A DNA stretch of 64,000 nucleotides from Muribaculaceae bacterium (GTDB taxonomy: Bacteria > Bacteroidota > Bacteroidia > Bacteroidales > Muribaculaceae), in assembly GCA_017505535.1 (NCBI GenBank), contig JAFVPD010000013.1, positions 21,271 through 85,270 on the forward strand, read 5' to 3'. The position numbers were made by a program, and so were the translations under genes. A model generated the notes under the pieces. It was not told the DNA's origin. It was given only the letters and a program-made list of their open reading frames with translations, and ran no database searches. Below, one piece after another: positions 15,979 to 25,207 of the stretch (within the stretch, counting starts at the first letter, position 1; each line of letters opens with the position of its first letter).

Positions 15979-17433
15979 ATGATTAAATTTATTATAACAC
16001 TCTCTCTAATCTTGTGCCCGGCCATACCACTCTCGGCACAAACCGATTTGGTCACACTCGATTCTTGTAGGGCAATGGCATTAAAACACAATCGCCAATT
16101 AAAAATCAAGCGTCTCAACATCAAAGCAGCCGATTATCAACACCAAGAAGCTACTGCCGCGTTTCTTCCTGCTATTGACTTTTCGGGAGGATATTCCTAT
16201 AACCAGAAAAAACTATCGGTCTTTGATAGTGACCAACTACTTCCAACAAAAACTTTTAACCCGGCCACCGGCAATTATGAATTTAATCTGGTTAAAAATC
16301 CAACAACCGGAGAGCCAATAAAATCGCCCGATGGGCAATATATCCCCGAGACAGTAGCTCTTATCCCCAAAGAATCCATGACCTACGACGTTCATAACGT
16401 ATTCTTCGGAGCAATAACAATCTCTCAACCGATTTATATGGGCGGAAAAATTTTGGCAATGAACCGTCTCTCAAAATTTTCCCAAAAACTTGCCACAACT
16501 CTGCTTGACCACGAGACCGAAGAGGTTATCTGTGCCGTAGATGCCGCTTATTGGCAAGTCATCTCCCTGTCGGCTAAGCACAAATTGGCCTTGAGCTATA
16601 TCACATTGCTCGATTCTCTGCGTATAAATGTAAATGCGATGCTCAACCAAGGAGTCGCAACAAAAGCCGATTTACTCAACATCGAGGTAAAGCTCAACCA
16701 GGCACAAGTCGATCTCGCTCGAGTGGAAAATGCTTCTACCCTTGCACTAATGGCCCTTGCCAAAATCTGCGGTCTGGACCTTAACACCACCCTTTTGCTT
16801 CCCAACGAGCTCTCAGCAACGTCGCTCCTGCCTCAACCAAATATTAACGATAGCCTCAACCATGTTTTGGCTCGCCGTCCCGATTACCATGCACTTGAAC
16901 TCGGAGTAAAAATGCGACAACAGCAAGAACGCATCGCACTCTCTGAAATGCTCCCAAACGTGGCAATGGTGGGCGCCTATACATTTAGCAATCCAAACAT
17001 GTTTGATGGATTCTCCAAACGCTTTGACGGCGCTTTTTCCATTGGAGCAATGGTAACCATTCCCATTTGGCATTGGGGTGGCGATTACAATAAATACCGC
17101 ATTGCTAAAACCAACGTCAATATCGCGAAACTTTCGCTCGACGAAGCTCGTGACAACATCGCCTTACAAGTTTCACAAGCCACACACAAAGCGCAAGAAG
17201 CACAAAAAACATTGATTGCCGCAACGACTCTACTTGACAAAGCCAATGAGAACTTGCGCATTGCCATGATTTCATTTAAAGAAGGGGTTATTCCCTCTTC
17301 CGATGTCATGGAGGCACAAACAGCCTGGCTCAGTGCTCAATCTCAACTGATTGATGCAAAAATCGAGGTGAGACTATGCAACCTTTATTTATCAAAAGCC
17401 CTTGGGACTTTACAATATGACACAAACTCTTAA
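15979..17433 (+). CDS. TolC-family outer-membrane efflux protein
   Basis: A 484-residue outer-membrane channel protein. A signal peptide covers residues 1-20 (MIKFIITLSLILCPAIPLSA). The mature part has the two-fold TolC layout: long coiled-coil-like helices (e.g. VKLNQAQVDLARVENAS near residue 235 and IALQVSQATHKAQEAQKTL near 390) alternating with beta segments such as DFSGGYSYNQ and VAMVGAYTFSN. It opens the operon with an HlyD-type adaptor (13 bp away) and two ABC-2 permeases, so it should form the outer-membrane exit of a three-part exporter. The substrate is unknown. Confidence 0.9.
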   Translation: MIKFIITLSLILCPAIPLSAQTDLVTLDSCRAMALKHNRQLKIKRLNIKAADYQHQEATAAFLPAIDFSGGYSYNQKKLSVFDSDQLLPTKTFNPATGNYEFNLVKNPTTGEPIKSPDGQYIPETVALIPKESMTYDVHNVFFGAITISQPIYMGGKILAMNRLSKFSQKLATTLLDHETEEVICAVDAAYWQVISLSAKHKLALSYITLLDSLRINVNAMLNQGVATKADLLNIEVKLNQAQVDLARVENASTLALMALAKICGLDLNTTLLLPNELSATSLLPQPNINDSLNHVLARRPDYHALELGVKMRQQQERIALSEMLPNVAMVGAYTFSNPNMFDGFSKRFDGAFSIGAMVTIPIWHWGGDYNKYRIAKTNVNIAKLSLDEARDNIALQVSQATHKAQEAQKTLIAATTLLDKANENLRIAMISFKEGVIPSSDVMEAQTAWLSAQSQLIDAKIEVRLCNLYLSKALGTLQYDTNS

Positions 17434-17446
17434 ATAACTCATAATC

Positions 17447-18451
17447 ATGGATACCATCACAAAAAAAGAAGAACGCCGATTATTGTTAATATTGGGAGCC
17501 GTGATTGCCTCCTTGGCTCTTATTGCCATTATTGGTTTTATATTTCTGTCGCCGCCACAACCCATCGTTGAAGGGCAAGCCGAGGCAACCGCTATCAGAA
17601 TCTCAGGAATGCTTCCGGGAAGAGTGGCTCATATATATGCCACTGAAGGCTCTCAAGTAAAAGCCGGAGACACTCTCGTGCACATTTACTCAGCTTCGGC
17701 CGAGGCAAAACTCGCTCAAGCCGAAGCAATGGAGGCGGCAGCTGCCGCCCAAAACAAAAAAATCAATGCCGGCACCCGCTCTCAGGTAAAACAGAGCGCC
17801 TACGACATTTGGCAACAGGCCATTGCAGCCAAAGAGATTGCTAAAAAAACCTATGAGCGCATGGAATCACTTTATGCCCAAGACGTAATCTCGGAACAAA
17901 AAAGAGATGAAGCATTAGCAGCATACCAAGCGGCACAAGCAGCCGAAGGTGCGGCTCATAGCCAATACACCCTAGCATTAGAGGGGGCTCAACAAGAGGA
18001 CAAATCAAGCGCCATAGCAATTGTTGATGCTGCTCGTGGCTCGGTAAAAGAGGTTGAATCGGTGTTGAACGACCAATATCTCACAGCACCATGCGACGGA
18101 GTGATTGATGAAGTCTATCCCAACGAAGGCGAATTGGTTGCCACAGGGACTCCGATCATGAGCCTACTCAAAAACGATGATATGTGGGTTACATTCAATG
18201 TGAGAGAAGAACTGCTCAACGATTTACCCATTGGAGACACTATCTCTATTATGATACCGGCGCTTAATCGCACCAAAACAAAGGCGCAAGTGTTCTATTC
18301 ACGAGACATGGGGACTTATGCCATATGGCGTGCAACAAAAGCCTCCGGACAGTGGGATAGTCGCACTTTTATGATTAAAGCTCGACCTCTTGAGCCCATT
18401 GACAACCTACGTCCCGGAATGACCATCATCTACAATCCGCCTCAAAAATGA
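17447..18451 (+). CDS. HlyD/EmrA-type periplasmic adaptor
   Basis: A 334-residue membrane-fusion protein. One membrane anchor lies at residues ~14-36 (LLLILGAVIASLALIAIIGF). A biotinyl-lipoyl-like half follows (ISGMLPGRVAHIYATEGSQV), then an Ala/Gln/Lys-rich coiled-coil hairpin at about 85-200, and then the second lipoyl half (LTAPCDGVIDEVYPNEGELV) and a beta barrel. It links the TolC-like channel to the permeases. Its stop overlaps the next start by 4 bp (ATGA). Resembles YhiI/YbhG-type adaptors of ABC-2 exporters. Confidence 0.9.
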   Translation: MDTITKKEERRLLLILGAVIASLALIAIIGFIFLSPPQPIVEGQAEATAIRISGMLPGRVAHIYATEGSQVKAGDTLVHIYSASAEAKLAQAEAMEAAAAAQNKKINAGTRSQVKQSAYDIWQQAIAAKEIAKKTYERMESLYAQDVISEQKRDEALAAYQAAQAAEGAAHSQYTLALEGAQQEDKSSAIAIVDAARGSVKEVESVLNDQYLTAPCDGVIDEVYPNEGELVATGTPIMSLLKNDDMWVTFNVREELLNDLPIGDTISIMIPALNRTKTKAQVFYSRDMGTYAIWRATKASGQWDSRTFMIKARPLEPIDNLRPGMTIIYNPPQK

Positions 18452-19614
18452 TTTTTGCCACTGTAATATCTTCGCTAAAACGCGAATTTAGAAACTTAAT
18501 ATCGCGTCGCATCTATTTTGCCACAATGATTGTTGTGCCAATTGCCTCGGCGTGTTTTCTTCTGAGTTTGCTTGGCGATGGATTACCCGTAAAAACACCT
18601 GTTGCGGTTGTCGATCTTGACAATTCAACAATGTCTCGACAACTCACACGCACACTTTCAGCCCTACAATCGGTTGACGTTGCCTATCGCTATCCCAATT
18701 TCAACGAAGCGATGAATCAACTACAAGAAGGTAACATCTATGGATTTTTCCTCATACCCGAAGATTTTGAGCGTGAAGCCACAAGCAACCTCGCGCCCAC
18801 TCTTTCCTATTTCTGCAATATGTCCTACTATATTCCGGGAACACTCTCTTTTAAAGGATTTAAGACAATGGCAGTAAGCACCTCGGGCTCGATCGTGAGC
18901 GCTCAATTATTGGGGGTTGGCGCCGAAGAAGGCCAAGTTGATACCATTCTTCAACCAATTGTCATACAGGAACACCCTCTTAACAATCCGTGGTCCAATT
19001 ACTCGATATATCTCTGCAACTCATTCATTCCCGGCATTATTGCTCTAATGGTCCTATTAGTAACGGTATTCTCGGTTTGCAGCGAGATAAAAAACTCAAC
19101 GTCTCCTCAATGGCTTCATACGGCCGGAAATTCTATTTACATTGCACTTTTGGGAAAACTGTTGCCTCACACATTAATTTTCTCAACCGTAGCTATAATG
19201 TGTCAATCGCTCATGTATGGCTACAACCACTTCCCACTTAACTGCAATGCACTCACGATTATCTCGGCAATGATGTTATTGGTGATTGCATGTCAGTCGG
19301 TCGGTTTAATCGTATGCTGCATCATGCCAAATTTGCGTCTTGCCCTGAGCATTGTGTCTCTGTTAGGTATTTTATCATTTTCTATCACCGGATTCTCATT
19401 CCCGGTAGAGAGCATGTATGGAGCTATCGGCATCTTCAGCTATCTGATTCCGGTGAGGCATTACTTTTTGATATACATCGACCAAGCCCTCAATGGCATT
19501 GACATCTATTACTCTCGATGGCAATTTGTATCACTTGTGATATACCCCATCATTGCCTGCTTCCTTGTTCCACTACTAAAACGCCGATTGTCTCACCCCA
19601 TTTATGTCCCATAG
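18448..19614 (+). CDS. ABC-2 type exporter permease (first)
   Basis: A 388-residue inner-membrane protein with the YhgE/YbhS-like layout: one N-terminal helix (~22-45), a periplasmic domain of about 130 residues starting VKTPVAVVDLDNSTMSRQL, then five helices in the second half (e.g. FIPGIIALMVLLVTVFSV). It overlaps the adaptor gene by 4 bp and is followed 3 bp later by a paralogue, consistent with a heterodimeric permease. No nucleotide-binding domain is fused or encoded nearby. Confidence 0.88.
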   Translation: MIFATVISSLKREFRNLISRRIYFATMIVVPIASACFLLSLLGDGLPVKTPVAVVDLDNSTMSRQLTRTLSALQSVDVAYRYPNFNEAMNQLQEGNIYGFFLIPEDFEREATSNLAPTLSYFCNMSYYIPGTLSFKGFKTMAVSTSGSIVSAQLLGVGAEEGQVDTILQPIVIQEHPLNNPWSNYSIYLCNSFIPGIIALMVLLVTVFSVCSEIKNSTSPQWLHTAGNSIYIALLGKLLPHTLIFSTVAIMCQSLMYGYNHFPLNCNALTIISAMMLLVIACQSVGLIVCCIMPNLRLALSIVSLLGILSFSITGFSFPVESMYGAIGIFSYLIPVRHYFLIYIDQALNGIDIYYSRWQFVSLVIYPIIACFLVPLLKRRLSHPIYVP

Positions 19615-19617
19615 CTC

Positions 19618-20802
19618 ATGAATCAATCATCTTTCAAACAATGGAGCTCGGCTCTACTAAAAGTGTGGACACGAGAATTTGTACTTGTATTTAGCGATAT
19701 CGGAGTACTACTTTTTTTCATCTTACTCCCCACTATATATCCGTTAATATACACGCTCATATACAACCCCGAAGTTGTGCACGATATCCCGGTTGCAGTG
19801 GTTGACAACTGTCGTTCAACCAATAGCCGACAATTTGTGCGCATGGCCGATGCCACCGAGGCCATTCACATTGTGGGATATGCCGCCTCCATCAGTGAAG
19901 CACGCGAGTGGAAAAATGAGAAAGCCTGCTATGGAGTCCTTTTAATTCCACACGATTTTGACCGCAACTTGAACACCCATCAACAGGCCACCATTGAATT
20001 TTATTGCGACATGAGTTTATTGATACGCTATCGGGCATTTGTTTCATCATTGACCTCCTTGTCGCTTGCCTATGGAGCACAGGTCAGACATCAACAATAC
20101 TCTCTTCCATCATCTACCCCCGTTAATAGCCATGCTGTTTTTACCGGCAATCCGTCCGAAGGATTTGCCTCATTCTTGATTCCAGGAATACTCATTCTCA
20201 TTATACAACAAAGCCTTATTCTGGGCATTTCAATGCTTGGAGGAGGGAGAGCTGAACGTCGGAAAATAAATGGGAATTCCGATCCGTTGACCATCATCGC
20301 ACCTTCATCAGCCTCTATATTAGGCAAGGCCCTCTGCTACACCGTCATATATATCCCTTTGGTGCTATACATGTTGCTTTTTATTCCTACAATATTCAAT
20401 CTACCTCGCTCCACGAATATTATCGACATTATACTCATGAGTTTGCCTCTCCTACTCTCGTCGTCATTCATGGGATTGAGCGTGCAAAAACTATCATCGG
20501 AACGAGAATCCTCCATGCTCGTCATAGTGTTCACCTCAGTTATTTTCATCTTCCTATCGGGACTCACATGGCCCCGTTATGCCATGTCGCCAATATGGTA
20601 TGGCATAAGTTCTCTAATTCCGGCAACATGGGGAATTGAAGCATTCGTAAATATAAACTCGATGGGGGCCAATCTCAACCTAACCGCCACCCCTTATTTA
20701 ATGCTATGGGGCCTAACGCTTGCTTACTACACTCTCGCAATTGTCATAGAAACGCACAATAAGAAATCAGCAAAAGCGATTAGCAGCGTTAACAAACATT
20801 AA
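19618..20802 (+). CDS. ABC-2 type exporter permease (second)
   Basis: A 394-residue paralogue of the preceding permease: first helix ~28-48, a periplasmic domain that begins DIPVAVVDNCRSTNSRQFV, then five helices including FLIPGILILIIQQSLILGISML. The parallel layout and the matching VAVVD motif show gene duplication. It ends the efflux operon; no ATPase follows before the next transcription unit at 20926. Confidence 0.88.
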   Translation: MNQSSFKQWSSALLKVWTREFVLVFSDIGVLLFFILLPTIYPLIYTLIYNPEVVHDIPVAVVDNCRSTNSRQFVRMADATEAIHIVGYAASISEAREWKNEKACYGVLLIPHDFDRNLNTHQQATIEFYCDMSLLIRYRAFVSSLTSLSLAYGAQVRHQQYSLPSSTPVNSHAVFTGNPSEGFASFLIPGILILIIQQSLILGISMLGGGRAERRKINGNSDPLTIIAPSSASILGKALCYTVIYIPLVLYMLLFIPTIFNLPRSTNIIDIILMSLPLLLSSSFMGLSVQKLSSERESSMLVIVFTSVIFIFLSGLTWPRYAMSPIWYGISSLIPATWGIEAFVNINSMGANLNLTATPYLMLWGLTLAYYTLAIVIETHNKKSAKAISSVNKH

Positions 20803-20925
20803 TTACCATATAATATAGCCAAAATCTCTCCTATTTGCTATAAACAATACAGGATTTTAAATAAACTGTTACAACATAAGGATTATTTACGTAATTTTGT
20901 ATTTAATACTAACTCTACAATAATC

Positions 20926-21348
20926 ATGAAGCACAAAATAATTCTACTATTTGCGGCATTACTCTGTTCAGTAATGGCGGTAGCTCAAGAAGTGAGCCCC
21001 GAGACATTAGCCAAACGTCAAAAACGTAAAAACCTCACAGTCACCGAATGGAACACCGATTCCAAAGGTCGCAACCGCTGGATGGACCACTTGACAATAT
21101 ATGATGAACAAGGCCGCAAAATCGAAGAGATAGAATATGCATCATACGGCCAACGTGAACGCGTCGTTACTACATACGGCGATAACGGATTGGTGGCCAA
21201 AGAAATCGTATATAACGACCGCAATAAACCGGTGCGCATTCGCAAATATGAATATAACGCCGACGGCACTAAGAAAAAACAATACAACTATTTGCCCAAT
21301 GGCAAACTGTATTCCATCAAAGAATACAATTATAAATTTGAGGAATAG
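20926..21348 (+). CDS. Small exported protein with YD/antitoxin-like beta repeats
   Basis: A 140-residue protein with a signal peptide (MKHKIILLFAALLCSVMAVAQ). The mature part is a run of short beta hairpins of the pattern 'YDEQGRKIEEIEYASYGQRE', 'YGDNGLVAKEIVYNDRNKPV', 'YNADGTKKKQYNYLPNGKLY', resembling RHS/YD or MORN-like repeats. A TAATTTTG -7-like box lies at 20892-20899. It is 22 bp before the VTC-domain gene and so may belong to the polyphosphate module. A periplasmic or surface structural role is likely; no enzyme motif is present. Confidence 0.7.
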   Translation: MKHKIILLFAALLCSVMAVAQEVSPETLAKRQKRKNLTVTEWNTDSKGRNRWMDHLTIYDEQGRKIEEIEYASYGQRERVVTTYGDNGLVAKEIVYNDRNKPVRIRKYEYNADGTKKKQYNYLPNGKLYSIKEYNYKFEE

Positions 21349-21370
21349 ATCCCGATAATCAGTGCCATAA

Positions 21371-22168
21371 ATGGAATCGACCCCCATTACCGAATCAGCC
21401 ATCTACGATACAATGCAACGCATCACCCTCAGTGAAATGAAGGCGGTGAAACTCATGAATCGTACCGACACAAAATTTGTGGCTCCTCGGTGTGCTTTGG
21501 CTGAAATTCTCTCTCGAGCAAAAGAGATGGGATACATGGTACAATATACCAATGGGGTATTATCAAGTTATTCAACCATATACTTTGACACTCACGATCT
21601 TGAGATGTACACGATGCACCACAATCGCAAGTTACGACGTCAAAAGATTCGTTGTCGCACATATGTCGAATCAAAATTATCGTTCCTTGAAATTAAAAAT
21701 AAGAATAACAAAGGGCGCACGAAAAAAATTCGCATCACGGTAGATGAATCCGATTCCATCGCTCTTAGGCAAAACGATGAGGCTATTGACTTTGTTAATT
21801 CAAACACTAAATATCGGTTTAACGAGCTTGTTCCGGCATTAACCACTGAATTTTCACGCATCACACTTGTTAATCCCGAGAAAACCGAACGCATTACAAT
21901 TGACCTAAACGTAAGCTTCTACAACTTTTTCAACAAACAATGTGGCAATCTCAAACCCATCATCATCATTGAGCTTAAACAAGATGGACGCTACGTGTCA
22001 ACAATGCGACAAATTTTGCGTGATCTGCGCATCATGCCCTTGAAAATGAGCAAATATTGCATGGGCACAGTCATCACAACAACAAATCCTAACGTAAAGA
22101 CCAATCGTTTCAAGATAAAACTAAAGAAAATAAAAAAACTTTCATCACAGAATTATGATAGAATTTGA
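21371..22168 (+). CDS. VTC-domain polyphosphate polymerase
   Basis: A 265-residue protein of the VTC/CYTH-tunnel family, whose yeast member Vtc4 makes polyphosphate from ATP. Conserved features are visible in order: NRTDTKFV near residue 30 (substrate-binding Arg/Lys), YFDTHDLEMYTMHHN near 70, the basic pair KIRCRTY near 92, FLEIKNK near 105, ITIDLNVSF near 175 and IIIIELKQDG near 198. Those charged residues line the tunnel in the family. It overlaps DUF4956 by 14 bp, an association also seen widely in bacteria. Polymerase activity is inferred from the family. Confidence 0.85.
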   Translation: MESTPITESAIYDTMQRITLSEMKAVKLMNRTDTKFVAPRCALAEILSRAKEMGYMVQYTNGVLSSYSTIYFDTHDLEMYTMHHNRKLRRQKIRCRTYVESKLSFLEIKNKNNKGRTKKIRITVDESDSIALRQNDEAIDFVNSNTKYRFNELVPALTTEFSRITLVNPEKTERITIDLNVSFYNFFNKQCGNLKPIIIIELKQDGRYVSTMRQILRDLRIMPLKMSKYCMGTVITTTNPNVKTNRFKIKLKKIKKLSSQNYDRI

Positions 22169-22874
22169 AGAATTTGACCAAAGCATAGCCGATGAATTTG
22201 GCTATCCAGGAGATACCGTAGTGAGCATGTTTGGCGCTCCACTTTGGAATGCCGAAGAAATGTGGCACATGTTGTTACGTTTCAGTTTCCACATGCTTGT
22301 GTGTTTCATAATGATTCATTTTTGCTACTACCGCAAAAACCGAAATCGCGAATACTACAAATCTCTGATATTTTTCTCTGCAGGAATGTTCCTACTGCTT
22401 TTCCTCTTGGAAAGCATCAAACTGCAGATAGGACTCACACTTGGTCTGTTGGCAATATTTGGCGTTATACGTTATCGCACCGAGACAGTGCCCATCAAGG
22501 AAATGACCTATCTTTTTATGGTTATTGCCATATCGGTAATCAATGGATTGTCGCTCAGCGTTTCTTATGCTGTTTTAGGAGCTACTAATCTTTTGATTCT
22601 GCTCATCGTGGGATTCTTTGAATTTCAAAAATTTTTATCAAGCACAAGCTCTAAACTCATTTTGTATGACCGCATTGAACTCATCACTCCCGACAAACAC
22701 GATGAGTTGATGGCCGACCTTTGCAAACGCACAGGGCTTAATATCGAAAAGATAGAAATCGGACACATTGATTTTCTACGCGATGCAGCATTCATCAGAG
22801 TTTACTACCCCGGTGGAACTGAAACATCAAATACTGCTCTAAATAATATCACAAAACTTAAACCCGAATTATAA
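22155..22874 (+). CDS. DUF4956 membrane protein
   Basis: A 239-residue protein with about four membrane segments: ~43-62, ~74-95 (FFSAGMFLLLFLLES), ~98-110 with the conserved LGLLAIFGVIRYRTETVPIKEMTY block, and ~121-158. A soluble alpha/beta C-terminus of ~80 residues follows. The FGVIRYRT block is characteristic of DUF4956. Function is unknown; the constant pairing with VTC polymerases suggests a membrane partner for polyphosphate handling. Start and stop overlap both neighbours (14 bp and 1 bp). Confidence 0.85.
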   Translation: MIEFEEFDQSIADEFGYPGDTVVSMFGAPLWNAEEMWHMLLRFSFHMLVCFIMIHFCYYRKNRNREYYKSLIFFSAGMFLLLFLLESIKLQIGLTLGLLAIFGVIRYRTETVPIKEMTYLFMVIAISVINGLSLSVSYAVLGATNLLILLIVGFFEFQKFLSSTSSKLILYDRIELITPDKHDELMADLCKRTGLNIEKIEIGHIDFLRDAAFIRVYYPGGTETSNTALNNITKLKPEL

Positions 22875-23671
22875 TGAAAGTTTTACGCTCTATACTAATA
22901 GGAATTCTCCTTGCCACTGCATTTTCTGCATCGGCACAAGAAGTGCCTGTATATGAAACAACCGACAATGATTTTCAATTTCGTGCAGGTTGGGCCATCA
23001 CAAAAAGTCTCTCTCGAAAAGTAAATCTTGAATGGAGCGAAGAGTTTCGCATCAGAGACACTTTTGGAGCATTTGATCGCATGTATTCTGAGCTTGGAGT
23101 TGAATACACTGCTCTTGATTGGCTCAAAATACAAGGCCGCTATACCCACATGCTCATAAATCAAGAAGGAAAGAACAAAACAAACAATAAAGGATATTGG
23201 GAAAATCGTCATCGCGGAACTTTGGGCGTGACATTCTACTACAAGACTTATTACAATTGGCGCTTCAGCCTTCGTGAACTTGCCCAAGTTACATTCCTCG
23301 ACAAGGAGGTGCATGGCTATAAACTTTATGACGAGGGCGAGAAATCCAATCCCAAATGGGTGCTAAAAAGCCGTCTGAAAGCCGAATACACGTTCCGCCA
23401 CATTCCCATCATTCCCTATGCCTATGTTGAGATTGCCAATACTCTAAACGCGCCCAAACACGCAGGAAACGAGTATATCGAGAAAGTGCGCTCGGCAATA
23501 GGCTGCGAGTATCGATTTGACCGACGCAATAGCATCGACATCTATTATCGTTTTGACTATGAATTCAACAAAGATGTTAATATAGGTGCAAACTCAGGAC
23601 AATTCAAGGATTTGACAAAAGAAACAACATTTGTAAACATCATAGGTGTAAACTACAAATTTAAATTCTAA
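22874..23671 (+). CDS. DUF2490 outer-membrane beta-barrel protein
   Basis: A 265-residue protein with a signal peptide (MKVLRSILIGILLATAFSASA) and alternating aromatic/polar strands typical of a small outer-membrane barrel (VNLEWSEEFRIRDT, LKIQGRYTHMLIN, RGTLGVTFYYKTYY, NSIDIYYRFDYEF), ending in FVNIIGVNYKFKF with the usual C-terminal aromatic strand. It matches the DUF2490 style. Translational coupling to DUF4956 (TAATG) places it in the polyphosphate module. It converges on queG with a 4-bp overlap of ends. Confidence 0.82.
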   Translation: MKVLRSILIGILLATAFSASAQEVPVYETTDNDFQFRAGWAITKSLSRKVNLEWSEEFRIRDTFGAFDRMYSELGVEYTALDWLKIQGRYTHMLINQEGKNKTNNKGYWENRHRGTLGVTFYYKTYYNWRFSLRELAQVTFLDKEVHGYKLYDEGEKSNPKWVLKSRLKAEYTFRHIPIIPYAYVEIANTLNAPKHAGNEYIEKVRSAIGCEYRFDRRNSIDIYYRFDYEFNKDVNIGANSGQFKDLTKETTFVNIIGVNYKFKF

Positions 23672-24603
23672 TCGCCCGCCTTCTCGGCCAACACCCGAGA
23701 AAGGTTGCGCATAAAGCCGACATATTTTGTTCGCTTTATGGCCGAATGCCTGAACAATGCCGAAAACTGCTCGGGAGTGAGAGTTTTCATGGCTTCCTCA
23801 TCTAAGGTCAGCAACGCTTCTGAGGCTTGAAAATCGCTGATTGTAGTAGGCGATGAACAAAGATTGTGTGGACACACGTCCTGACACACATCACACCCAT
23901 ATACTTTGTTGCCAAGTTTCACATCGGCCGGGAGATCCCCTCGATGCTCTATGGTGAGATAGGAAATGCATCGTTGTGTATCAATTGACCCATCGGCATT
24001 TATTGCTCGAGCAGGACAAGCCTTAACACAAGCCCCACACCGCAAACATTTCTGAGTACAAGGTTCATCTGATGGAAATTTCTCGGTAATCAATATCTCT
24101 CCAAGGAAAAAACGTGAGCCTCGCGATGGGATAATCAGCTGATTGTTTATTCCCACAAAACCTAAGCCCGATTTCACAGCCCAATATCGCTCGCGCAAAG
24201 GAGCAGTGTCAACACACACTCGTGTTTTGGCACCTGTGAGTTGTTCTATATATGCTGCAAGTGTCGATAGTAGCTCTCTCACAACCTCATGATAGTCGCG
24301 ACCGAGTGCATAGGAAGCGATTTGGGGCACATTTGTGTCTTGGCGTTGTCGCGGTTGATAATTTATGGCACAACACACAATAGTCTTTGCTCCCGGCAAC
24401 AGAAGAGCCGGATTATCTCTCACGTCGGAATATTTCTCCATGTAGGCCATCTCCCCATGATGCCGACCCTCAATCCACCGTTGATATATGTTGCGTGCCT
24501 CATCATCAACGGGGTCAATAGAAGCAAATGCAATCTTTTCCACCCCCAAACGAGAAGCCTCGGCTACAATTAATTCTTTACATTGAGATGGGGTCAAATT
24601 CAT
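23668..24603 (-). CDS. queG: Epoxyqueuosine reductase
   Basis: Catalyses the last step of queuosine synthesis in tRNA wobble position 34, using cobalamin and two 4Fe-4S clusters. The 311-residue form lacks the HEAT extension of longer homologues, as usual in Bacteroidota. Cluster motifs are CLRCGACVKACPARAI near residue 185 and CDVCQDVCPHN near 233. The conserved substrate-site segment CVDTAPLRERYWAVKSGLGF lies near 130-150. It overlaps the deacetylase gene upstream by 26 bp and is the last gene of the DUF2723 operon. Confidence 0.95.
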   Translation of the reverse strand: MNLTPSQCKELIVAEASRLGVEKIAFASIDPVDDEARNIYQRWIEGRHHGEMAYMEKYSDVRDNPALLLPGAKTIVCCAINYQPRQRQDTNVPQIASYALGRDYHEVVRELLSTLAAYIEQLTGAKTRVCVDTAPLRERYWAVKSGLGFVGINNQLIIPSRGSRFFLGEILITEKFPSDEPCTQKCLRCGACVKACPARAINADGSIDTQRCISYLTIEHRGDLPADVKLGNKVYGCDVCQDVCPHNLCSSPTTISDFQASEALLTLDEEAMKTLTPEQFSALFRHSAIKRTKYVGFMRNLSRVLAEKAGD

Positions 24604-25195
24604 ATCCTTGCTCTATAAGCCACTCGATTGCTTTTGGCAATGCATAGCGCAAATTATGTTCGGCCTTGAGAGAGTCATGAAACACTATAATAGACCCATT
24701 GCGAGCATAACGACGCACATTGGCAAACACCTGCTCTCCACTGAGTTTTTTACTATAATCACGCGTAACAAGGTCATACATCACTATGTTATAGTGGTCT
24801 TTTATCGCTCGAGCTTGTGACCACCTTATCAGTCCATGAGGAGGGCGGAATAGCGAACTATTAATCAAGGTGTTGGCTTGAGTGATGTTGCGCATATAAC
24901 GCAATGTTGTCACTTTTGAGCCTTGAAGATGATTCATCGTGTGATTACCATAACTATGACCACGACTCTTTATCTCCTCCAACAGATGAGGATTGCGCGC
25001 AACATTATCTCCCACGAGGAAAAATGTTGCCTTTATTCCGTAATGATCCAACAAGTCAAGCACCCAAGGAGTCACCTCAGGAATTGGGCCATCATCAAAT
25101 GTAAGATACACCACCCGCCGATTACCTCGCTTGATGCGCCACACCGCTTCAGGGAACAGTAGTCGATACAATAATGGTGGTTGCTCTATAAACAT
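24578..25195 (-). CDS. Polysaccharide deacetylase (NodB domain)
   Basis: A 205-residue CE4-type enzyme. Metal-binding motifs are present in order: VYLTFDDGPIPEVT (catalytic base and metal Asp) near residue 29, then HSYGNHTMNHLQG with the two His ligands near 77, and RPPHG near 120. No signal peptide precedes the domain; the N-terminus MFIEQPPLLYRLLFPEAVW is slightly hydrophobic and may be membrane-associated. It starts 12 bp after the DUF2723 gene, suggesting a shared envelope-glycan task. Substrate not determinable. Confidence 0.9.
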   Translation of the reverse strand: MFIEQPPLLYRLLFPEAVWRIKRGNRRVVYLTFDDGPIPEVTPWVLDLLDHYGIKATFFLVGDNVARNPHLLEEIKSRGHSYGNHTMNHLQGSKVTTLRYMRNITQANTLINSSLFRPPHGLIRWSQARAIKDHYNIVMYDLVTRDYSKKLSGEQVFANVRRYARNGSIIVFHDSLKAEHNLRYALPKAIEWLIEQGYEFDPISM

Positions 25196-25207
25196 GGTGC
25201 CGAGATA

